From JAJOKK01 sp965370555 (lineage in GTDB: Bacteria > Bipolaricaulota > Bipolaricaulia > UBA7950 > UBA9294), in assembly GCA_965370555.1 (NCBI GenBank), contig CBDUVB010000030.1, forward strand, positions 1-19,850: a stretch of 19,850 nt of DNA, in the 5' to 3' direction. The position numbers and the translations under genes are program-made. The notes under the pieces are model-generated. The model saw nothing but the letters and a program-made list of their open reading frames with translations, was not told where the DNA came from and searched no databases. Positions 13,987 to 19,850 of this stretch are shown here, piece after piece; the first letter of the stretch is position 1; every line of letters starts with the position of its first letter.

Positions 13987-15309
13987 TTAGGATCGGCTCT
14001 CTTTCCACAACCTGTGCAGCCGGTCGAGGGCGGCCTTGTAGCGGGATCCAAGGACATCGGGATCGGTCGACTCCGGCTCGTTTCCCATCGTTACGTAAGG
14101 AATTTCGATTCCTTTTACGTTCAGCGTGCCCTGGGGAGATAAGGCGATCTTGGGCCAATCATCGTTCCCGTAGGTCATTTTCATCTCCTCGCGTGGGACG
14201 GAGTGAGTGAGGATTCCATCACGTTTATTCTCGTCGTAACGGATGAGGTTCCGTCGCCACGATTCCTCGACCGAGACGTCGACGTAGAGGATCGCTGTGC
14301 GGGAGAGGACCTTCTTGGAGAACCCGTTCAGGGCATTCTGGTAGCCGCTCTCTCCACCGCGGGAGAACTCGACAAAGAGGCTCCTCTGGGAGAGTGCGTC
14401 CGGTTTAGCGAGGATACGTACAACCTGTTGATCGATCCTTCCGGTGAGGAACGGCCATATGCCTTGATCGACGACGGCGTAGTTTTCGTCGGCCCGTTTC
14501 GAGTAGAGGCGTCCTCGCCCGAGGCGCTCCCACAGGTCATCCTCCTCAAACTTATCCCACAGGATGGGAAAATCGTCGATTATGGAGAACGGGGCAATGT
14601 GGTAGTGCTCGGCTCGTCGTTCGAGGGGACACTTCTCCATGAAGTCGATGAACTCGCTCTTTCCGCTTGCCGGGCGGCCGAGGAGGAAGAGGAGGTCAAA
14701 CGTATCCTCGAGGTTAGCCGATCCTGCGGTGTAGGAGAGGCCGAGTAGTCGTTCAACCTCAGTGAGGAAGATCGAAGGGGAACGATCGGCATCGATGGTC
14801 GTGATCCGGCTCCCATGCGTGATGTGCCAGCCTTGCAGGTGGGCGAGCATCCGGTCGAGGATGGAACGATCGATGTCGAAGGCGGCGGTCCCACGTGCCC
14901 TCTGTCGCGCGAGGGAGAGATCGATCGGGATTTCGAGGCGCAGGTAGAGATCCGGCTCAGGTAGCGCGTCTTTGACCGTGTGATAGGCGTCGATGAACGA
15001 GCGATCGTTGAGTGCGTGTGCGTAGGCAAGGTGAACGCCGAGGTGGGATTCCTCCAGGCAGAGCTGCCCTTTGGCAAGGATCACCTCCACTTCTTCCTTA
15101 CGGCGTGGGATCTCGGCGAGGAGCGCCTCGGTGAGGCGCTCTCGCTCGGAGAAGAGGTCGATTTTCTCCCGCGTCACAACCTCCTTGACCAACTCGGGAA
15201 GAACCCTCACTTGCTCCGGGTAGAAGCGGGCAAGGAGGGCCAGGGTCTCGCTCTTCCCCACCGCGGGGAGCCCTTCAAAAACAACGTATCGCATCGATTT
15301 TCCGTTCAT
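13987..15309 (-). CDS. Protein with two P-loop kinase-like domains
   Basis: The protein is 440 residues. The N-terminal half has a Walker A FEGLPAVGKSET (Gly13-Ser20), an ESHLGVHLAYAHAL segment like the substrate-binding region of deoxynucleoside/thymidylate kinases, LYLRLEIPIDLSLARQRARG (a lid-type Arg motif) and ITTIDAD. The C-terminal half has a second Walker A LLGRPASGKSEF (211-220), then FSIIDDFPILWDKF, VDQGIWPFLTGR, LFVEFSRGGESGYQNAL and ILYVDVSVEESWRRNLIRY. Both domains look intact. Each should bind ATP and phosphorylate a small substrate; no substrate can be assigned. Start ATG 15309; an alternative is ATG 15294 (MRYVVFEG). No good Shine-Dalgarno is present; a TAAAAT box (15324-15319) ends 9 nt upstream. 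It is divergent from topA. Confidence 0.8.
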   Translation of the reverse strand: MNGKSMRYVVFEGLPAVGKSETLALLARFYPEQVRVLPELVKEVVTREKIDLFSERERLTEALLAEIPRRKEEVEVILAKGQLCLEESHLGVHLAYAHALNDRSFIDAYHTVKDALPEPDLYLRLEIPIDLSLARQRARGTAAFDIDRSILDRMLAHLQGWHITHGSRITTIDADRSPSIFLTEVERLLGLSYTAGSANLEDTFDLLFLLGRPASGKSEFIDFMEKCPLERRAEHYHIAPFSIIDDFPILWDKFEEDDLWERLGRGRLYSKRADENYAVVDQGIWPFLTGRIDQQVVRILAKPDALSQRSLFVEFSRGGESGYQNALNGFSKKVLSRTAILYVDVSVEESWRRNLIRYDENKRDGILTHSVPREEMKMTYGNDDWPKIALSPQGTLNVKGIEIPYVTMGNEPESTDPDVLGSRYKAALDRLHRLWKESRS

Positions 15310-15376
15310 GACATGCGTATTTTATCCGTTCCGTGTCCCCTTTTTCCACGTGAGGAACGGGCGAGAGATGCTTGTC

Positions 15377-15405
15377 TTCGACTTTCACTACTTCTTCTGT
15401 ATAAT
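15377..15405 (+). promoter_or_regulatory. Predicted sigma-70 promoter of topA
   Basis: TTCGAC (15377-15382), 17-bp spacer, perfect TATAAT (15400-15405). It lies 23 bp before the topA ATG, giving a short leader that includes the AAAGGAG ribosome site. Confidence 0.65.
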
Positions 15406-15428
15406 GGTCCGATTCGACAAAGGAGCCA

Positions 15429-17684
15429 ATGGAATTGAATAAACTGATTATCGTGGAGTCGCCGACCAAGGCGCGGACGATCGGCCAGTACCTGGGTAAG
15501 GGGTATAAGGTCCTCTCCTCACAGGGTCACGTGCGCGACCTCCCGAAGAAGGATCTTGGCGTGGATATAGAAAACGAGTTTACTCCAAAGTTCGAGACGA
15601 AACGGAGCAAACTCATCAAGGAGCTGCGCGAGGCGGCGAAGGGAGCTGATAAGATCTACCTCGCAACCGACCACGACCGCGAGGGGGAGGCTATCGCCTA
15701 CGATCTGTACACGATCCTAAAGCGTGTCGTGAAAGATGACGGCGCCTTCTCGCGCCCTATCTTCAACGAGATTACGAAGTCGGTCATTCTAAAGGCTCTT
15801 GAAGATCCTGAGCAGATCGACCTCAACAAGGTGGCGGCGCAGCGAACACGGCGGATACTCGATCGGCTCGTCGGTTACCAGGTGAGCCCTCTCCTCTCCC
15901 GTGCTCTTGCGGGAAACCGATTTGAGGGACTCTCCGCGGGACGGGTGCAGTCGGTCGCTCTGCGGTTCTTGTGTGATCGCGAGGCGGAGATCACTCGCTT
16001 TGTCCCTGAGGAGTACTGGGAGATCGACCTTCACCTGCACGATGGGGAACAGTTTGTCGCCAGCCTGACAAAGAAGGCGGGGAAGAAGTTTGTCATACGT
16101 ACTGGAGCACAGGCCGAAGCGGTCACCTCGGAGCTACGGGAAGAAAAGATACTCGTCGACGAGCTCACTGAGAAGGAGCGTCGCCGCCAACCCTCTCCCC
16201 CGTTCATCACAAGCTCACTGCAGCAAGCTGCATCCTCGTCGCTCCATTTCACGCCGAAGCGCACGATGAAGGTCGCCCAGGAGCTCTATGAGGGGATCAG
16301 TCTCAGGGAAGGAACCGTGGGATTGATCACCTATATGCGTACCGACTCACTGAGGACCTCCGACGAAGCGGTGGCGGAAGCACGCCAGATGATCGTCAAG
16401 CGATACGGAGAGAAGTACCTCACTCCCAAGGCGCGCTACTTCAAGAACAAGAAACGATCCCAAGATGCTCACGAGGCAATTCGCCCGACCGATGTGAGGC
16501 GGATACCAGAAGCGATCGCCTCTTCCCTCTCTCCTGATCAGCGGAAGCTCTACACGTTGATCTACCGGCGTTTCCTCGCGACGCAGATGCTCCCAGCCAT
16601 CTACCTGCAGCGAAAGGCGATCCTGCAGGCGGGAATCTACACCCTGGAAGCGGGGGGGAGCACGCTGGTCTTTGATGGGTTTCTCACTCTATTTCCCGAT
16701 CAGAAGGCGAAGGAGAAGGCGTTCCCATCTGACTTAAAAGAAGGAGAGGAGGTCTCCCTGGAGAAGGTGGAGACGCGCCAGAAGTTCACCGAGCCCCTCC
16801 GGCGATACAGCGAGGCGGGATTGGTCAACCTGTTGGAGAAGGAAGGGATCGGGCGGCCGAGCACCTACGCCTCCATCGTCTCCGTTATCCAGGATAGAGG
16901 CTACGTAGTAAAAGAGAACGGAAGTCTCCACCCGACGCTCCTCGGGCAAGAGGTGGTCGATTTCCTGCGAGAACACTTCCAAGATACGGTGGAGGCCGAG
17001 TTCACCGCGCACATGGAGGAGGACCTCGATCAGATTGAAGAAGGAACCCTGACTCGTGTCAATGCGTTAAACGAATTCTATCGCCCATTCTCTGAACAGG
17101 TAGGAGCACTTACGGAGAGCATCGAAGGTGGAAAGAGGGTCTTCCGTGTCCTGACCGATGTCGCCTGCGAGAAGTGTGGAGCACCGATGGAGCTTCGTTA
17201 CTGGAAGGGATCTCACTTCCTTGGGTGCTCAAATTATCCGGAGTGCCGGAGCACGATAAGCCTACCCCCGGTCTTCCCCTATCGTTATGCGGAGGGAAAA
17301 CTCATTATCCGTGAGGCACTGGAGGGGCTCAAGAGTGAGACAGGGGAAGCGATCCCTTGTCCTGAGTGCGGTGCTCCGATGGAGCTGAAGAACGGACGAT
17401 ACGGGCGTTACTATCGTTGCACAGATGCGGACTGTGGCAAGACAGCCCCTGTCTCCACCAATGTCCCCTGCCCTTCCTGCAAGGAGGGAGTGCTCGTCGA
17501 GAAGTACTCGACAAAGAGGCGGCGCACCTTTTATAGCTGTAACCGTTATCCAGACTGCCGATTCGCGATCTCCGAGCGCCCGGTGAAAACCTGCCCTTCC
17601 TGCGAGGAAGGTGTTCTCGTCCAGAAGAAAGGGAAGCTTCACTGCAGCAACAAGGCCTGTTCCTACAGTGAGGAGATTGAATAG
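15429..17684 (+). CDS. topA: DNA topoisomerase I (type IA) with four zinc ribbons
   Basis: The protein is 751 residues. The TOPRIM domain begins LIIVESPTKA (Glu10) and carries DHDREGEA (Asp81, Asp83, Glu85), the Mg2+ site. RILDRLVGYQVSPLL and LSAGRVQSVALR are type IA signatures. The active-site tyrosine is Tyr302 in GLITYMRTDS, with Arg304 beside it. DAHEAIRPT and EGIGRPSTYASIV follow. The C-terminus holds four Cys4 units: C580/C583/C600/C606, C644/C647/C664/C669, C681/C684/C704/C710 and C722/C725/C739/C744. The enzyme relaxes negative supercoils through a 5'-phosphotyrosine link. AAAGGAG precedes the ATG closely. It is a single gene divergent from the double P-loop protein. Confidence 0.98.
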   Translation: MELNKLIIVESPTKARTIGQYLGKGYKVLSSQGHVRDLPKKDLGVDIENEFTPKFETKRSKLIKELREAAKGADKIYLATDHDREGEAIAYDLYTILKRVVKDDGAFSRPIFNEITKSVILKALEDPEQIDLNKVAAQRTRRILDRLVGYQVSPLLSRALAGNRFEGLSAGRVQSVALRFLCDREAEITRFVPEEYWEIDLHLHDGEQFVASLTKKAGKKFVIRTGAQAEAVTSELREEKILVDELTEKERRRQPSPPFITSSLQQAASSSLHFTPKRTMKVAQELYEGISLREGTVGLITYMRTDSLRTSDEAVAEARQMIVKRYGEKYLTPKARYFKNKKRSQDAHEAIRPTDVRRIPEAIASSLSPDQRKLYTLIYRRFLATQMLPAIYLQRKAILQAGIYTLEAGGSTLVFDGFLTLFPDQKAKEKAFPSDLKEGEEVSLEKVETRQKFTEPLRRYSEAGLVNLLEKEGIGRPSTYASIVSVIQDRGYVVKENGSLHPTLLGQEVVDFLREHFQDTVEAEFTAHMEEDLDQIEEGTLTRVNALNEFYRPFSEQVGALTESIEGGKRVFRVLTDVACEKCGAPMELRYWKGSHFLGCSNYPECRSTISLPPVFPYRYAEGKLIIREALEGLKSETGEAIPCPECGAPMELKNGRYGRYYRCTDADCGKTAPVSTNVPCPSCKEGVLVEKYSTKRRRTFYSCNRYPDCRFAISERPVKTCPSCEEGVLVQKKGKLHCSNKACSYSEEIE

Positions 17685-17692
17685 TCACCGGT

Positions 17693-17916
17693 CATCAGCA
17701 TTCAGCCGTCAGCTATCAGCAAAAAAAGAGACCCCCTCGCTGTTTGGCCGGTCTACTGCGGACAGGTGTAGGTGATCAGCCAGTGGACTTTGGCACTGAC
17801 ATGATTCTCCCGATTATCTGAAGAAGGCCAAGATGCTAAGGTGTCGAGAGACCGGAATCATCAAGCGCTATTTTCTTAACATCCTCAAGCTGACTGCTGT
17901 AGGCTGATAGCTCTCT
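17693..17916. repeat. Spacer bounded by inverted CAGC-rich repeats
   Basis: CATCAGCATTCAGCCGTCAGCTATCAGC (about 17694-17721, written here as a position range) is an imperfect reverse complement of the segment at about 17886-17913, which reads AGCTGACTGCTGTAGGCTG and on. The roughly 165 bp between them has no ORF of note. The layout is like a small non-coding mobile unit or two copies of a dispersed intergenic repeat. Confidence 0.5.
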
Positions 17917-18850
17917 ACGCTGCCTCGGAGAGTAGCTTGAACCACTCCAAGCGCTTCTTCAGGTTGGAGTCCTGCAGTTTTGCGAGTGCCTCTTTCTGAA
18001 TCTGGCGAACCCGCTCGCGGCTGATTCCAAACTCGACCCCCACCTCGTCGAGGGTGCGTGGCTGGTAGTCGCTCAGCCCATAACGCAACTCGAGGATGCG
18101 CTTTTCCCGATCGGTGAGACGCTCATCGAGAGCATTCTCCAGCTCCTTAACGAGTAGGTGTTCGAACGTCTCCCTCTCCGGCGAGTCGACAGAATTATCT
18201 TCGATGAAGTCCCCCAGGACAGAACCATCGTCGTCGTACCCAATCGGCGTATCGAGGGAGGTCATGCTCTGCGCGGTCTTCTTCGCCTTGATGATGTTCT
18301 CCAACGTGGTTTCGAGTTCGACGGCGAGCTTCTCCGAACTCGGCATCTGCCCGTTCTCCTTGATGTAGTTCCGTTCTACCTGGTAGATCTTGCGGATCAG
18401 CTCGTTGATATGAGTGGGGACCCTGATGGTGCGCGATCGGTTGGTAATCGCTCGCAGGATCGCCTGACGAATCCACCATGTGGCGTAGGTGGAAAACTTA
18501 AATCCTCTTGTATAGTCGAACTTCTCGATTGCCTTCATCAATCCCAGGTTCCCCTCCTGGATCAGGTCGAGAAACGGGAGTCCGCAGCCGCGATACTTCT
18601 TGGCGATCGATACGACGAGACGCAGGTTTGCCTCGGCGAGTTCTTCCTTAGCCCGTTTGTCCCCGACCTCGATCTGCTTGGATAGTCTGACCTCATCCTC
18701 GCGTGTAAGCAGGGGAACGCGGCTGATCTCGCCGAAGTACGTCCGGATTGGGTTATCCGATCGTGACGTTCTCTCCTGAATCACCTGCTTCTTCTCAGGC
18801 ACGTTGCTCAAGTTCTTCTTGAGGTTAATTGTTGCTTTGGTTTCCTTCAT
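17915..18850 (-). CDS. RNA polymerase sigma-70 factor, primary/RpoD-type, without region 1.1
   Basis: The protein is 311 residues. Region 1.2 begins NPIRTYFGEISRVPLLTREDEV (33-54). Region 2 contains ANLRLVVSIAKKYRG, LPFLDLIQEGNLGLMKAIEKF and RGFKFSTYATWWIRQAILRAI, the -10 recognition and melting helices. Region 3 spans about 140-225. Region 4 ends with the helix-turn-helix RTLDEVGVEFGISRERVRQIQKEALAKL (265-292) that reads the -35. It lacks region 1.1 and the large non-conserved insertion of E. coli RpoD, so it is either a compact primary sigma factor or a group-2 factor. GGAGGAAAGA precedes the ATG. A strong promoter lies at 19017-19045; the 18851-19016 leader is about 165 nt and shows no hairpin or riboswitch I can name. 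Confidence 0.93.
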   Translation of the reverse strand: MKETKATINLKKNLSNVPEKKQVIQERTSRSDNPIRTYFGEISRVPLLTREDEVRLSKQIEVGDKRAKEELAEANLRLVVSIAKKYRGCGLPFLDLIQEGNLGLMKAIEKFDYTRGFKFSTYATWWIRQAILRAITNRSRTIRVPTHINELIRKIYQVERNYIKENGQMPSSEKLAVELETTLENIIKAKKTAQSMTSLDTPIGYDDDGSVLGDFIEDNSVDSPERETFEHLLVKELENALDERLTDREKRILELRYGLSDYQPRTLDEVGVEFGISRERVRQIQKEALAKLQDSNLKKRLEWFKLLSEAA

Positions 18851-19016
18851 TCTTTCCTCCTCACCCGTGCCTCTCCTCTAAGCCTTCACTTACGGGGAAG
18901 TACGCAAGCAGAATCGGACGACCCAAGGGCCACCCGATGTGCGATCACTCCATTATTCCAAGTCGTTTCTAGTCGTTCTTTTCCCTCAGTATTCGTCTAT
19001 TGATACCTCGACATCC

Positions 19017-19045
19017 AGTATAGCACAAATGACGGTCGATGTGAA
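19017..19045 (-). promoter_or_regulatory. Predicted strong sigma-70 promoter of the sigma-factor gene
   Basis: On the minus strand TTCACA (19045-19040), a 17-bp spacer ending in TGC (extended -10), and TATACT (19022-19017). Five of six bases match at each box. It begins just past the stop of the secreted-protein gene and drives toward the sigma factor. Confidence 0.7.
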
Positions 19046-19066
19046 GATGTCGAAGGGGGACGAATG

Positions 19067-19654
19067 TCAGCTTCGTGGGTAGTAGGCCAGGAGGGTGATA
19101 ATACCCAAACCCACAATGATCCAGAGATACATCCCCTCGTCCTCCCGCGGTGAGGCGAGGCGCGCCTGCCCGAAGGCGATAGAGAGCCCAAACGAGACCT
19201 CCGGGTGGAGGGCCCAGACGGGCGGGAGAGGTTCGATGGAACGGACCTGGGTGATAAGAGCGAACGAATCGGTGACCCACAGCTGCATCCCAGCAGTGAT
19301 GTTCATAAACGGAACCCAGAACCAGGTATCGGTGATCAACCGTGACTGGATGGTCAGCCCTCCCCCGGCGTACAGGGCCACCGGACCGAGCCATGCTTTG
19401 ACGATGAGACTTCCGCTTCCCTCGTAGAGAGTAGGAAAATCGGCGGGATAGGTCCCAAGCGTACATAGGAGAGTGAGGTGTGGATCGAGGAGGAGCTCCG
19501 TGGTAAGAAAGGAGAACGACTCGGACCATTCGATCGGGATGAAAGGGGGAGCCCCCACACCGAACCCGATCGCAACAGGGGCCGGTGGAGCGGCGTAGCC
19601 TAACAGGCCGACCATCCCCAGGCATATCAGAAGGACGATGGCGTATTTTCTCAT
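19067..19654 (-). CDS. Secreted or outer-membrane-type protein with C-terminal membrane segment
   Basis: I do not recognise this protein of 195 residues. The N-terminus MRKYAIVLLICLGMVGLLGYAAPPAP is a clear signal peptide. The middle is rich in short alternating strands (GFGVGAPPFIPIEW, SGSLIVKAWLGPVALYAGGG, WFWVPFMNITAGMQLWV, EVSFGLSIAFGQARL), as in small beta-barrels. A hydrophobic stretch MYLWIIVGLGIITLLAYYPRS ends the protein, which is unusual for a barrel and could anchor it in the inner membrane instead. I chose ATG 19654; in-frame ATGs at 19675 and 19696 lengthen the N-terminus, and the GGAGGGG sits about 12 nt upstream of 19654. It precedes the sigma-factor gene but has a separate promoter between them. 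Confidence 0.75.
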   Translation of the reverse strand: MRKYAIVLLICLGMVGLLGYAAPPAPVAIGFGVGAPPFIPIEWSESFSFLTTELLLDPHLTLLCTLGTYPADFPTLYEGSGSLIVKAWLGPVALYAGGGLTIQSRLITDTWFWVPFMNITAGMQLWVTDSFALITQVRSIEPLPPVWALHPEVSFGLSIAFGQARLASPREDEGMYLWIIVGLGIITLLAYYPRS

Positions 19655-19775
19655 CGCGATGACGATCCCCTCCATCGGAGAGCCTACCCCGCGCACGCGC
19701 GATATCAGAGGTCGGTCGACCGTGGAAGAGGGGAGACTTGTCCCCTTTTCCTGAACCCAAAACTGATCGGAGAGC

Positions 19776-19804
19776 GAGTGATTGAGTGATTGAGTGATCG
19801 GGAG
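19776..19804. repeat. Octamer repeat copy (GAGTGATT-type) with GATCGGGAG
   Basis: Three octamers (gagtgatt, gagtgatt, gagtgatc) followed by GATCGGGAG at 19796-19804, the same parts found at 3618-3665. It runs directly into the 47-bp repeat. Confidence 0.7.
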
Positions 19805-19850
19805 AATAAAGAAATCCCTTGAAATTGACTATCCCCGTAGCAAGACTACG
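19804..19850. repeat. 47-bp exact repeat, inverse copy of 7009-7055
   Basis: Identical in reverse complement to 7009-7055 over all 47 bases up to the window edge, which cuts through the hairpin CCCCGTAG-CAAGA-CTACG(GGG). The repeat may continue beyond the window. Confidence 0.9.

Noticed and set aside
18969..19760. 263-residue minus-strand ORF
   Set aside because: A frame-shifted shadow of the secreted protein at 19067-19654, whose frame has a signal peptide and coherent protein composition.
1..19850. tRNA or rRNA genes
   Set aside because: I looked for T-loop-like GTTCRA segments in cloverleaf context and conserved rRNA stretches and saw none; a covariance search would be needed to exclude them fully.

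Overview
The window looks like a stretch of bacterial chromosome, not a plasmid or phage. It carries housekeeping genes (DNA topoisomerase I, a primary-type sigma-70 factor, RsmD, SurE, endonuclease III, PncC/CinA) on both strands, with moderately high GC and no transposase, integrase, CRISPR array, rRNA or tRNA that I could recognise. The gene set does not fix the phylum. A deep-branching, poorly sampled lineage (for example Bipolaricaulota/Acetothermia or a similar candidate phylum) would fit the mix of a compact sigma factor, single-domain GDT1 protein, unusual kinases and many short intergenic repeats, but this is a low-confidence guess.

Region 1-3552 (minus strand) reads as one operon: nth, pncC/cinA, a family-4 glycosyltransferase, and an alkaline-phosphatase-superfamily phosphodiesterase that runs off the left edge. 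Region 3553-5832 (plus strand) holds a secreted protein of unknown function, a 550-bp repeat-bearing spacer with a promoter-like site and a possible 17-residue ORF, and a RIO-type protein kinase. Region 5833-8706 holds a minus-strand EamA/DMT transporter, a cluster of strong hairpins and repeats, a secreted beta-rich protein lacking its 5' end, a 370-bp repeat-bearing spacer, and a minus-strand pair (Cys-motif hypothetical protein plus ComEA-like helix-hairpin-helix protein).

Region 8777-13935 holds a plus-strand single-domain GDT1/UPF0016 transporter converging on a minus-strand rsmD-surE pair. A plus-strand run of HAD hydrolase, FAD-dependent oxidoreductase (COG2509-like) and secreted C39-like peptidase follows. 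Region 13987-17684 has a divergent pair: a protein with two P-loop kinase-like domains (minus) and topA with four C-terminal zinc ribbons (plus). Region 17685-19850 has a repeat-flanked spacer, the sigma factor with a very good extended -10 promoter about 170 bp upstream, a secreted/outer-membrane-type protein, and the start of another repeat copy.

The most interesting signals are not classical genes. (a) A 47-bp sequence at 7009-7055 is repeated exactly, in inverse orientation, at 19804-19850; it contains a perfect hairpin and belongs to a cluster of similar hairpin units that abuts a gene without its 5' end. (b) Two otherwise intact genes (glycosyltransferase, EamA transporter) have no ATG/GTG/TTG where the protein should begin, but a Shine-Dalgarno-like sequence followed by ATA or ATC. 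(c) Several genes have a -10 box 7-9 nt before an ATG with no Shine-Dalgarno, suggesting leaderless transcripts. (d) The two-domain P-loop protein and the RsmD with Gly in place of the catalytic Asp/Asn deserve checking. I found no clear evidence of an entirely new multi-gene system.
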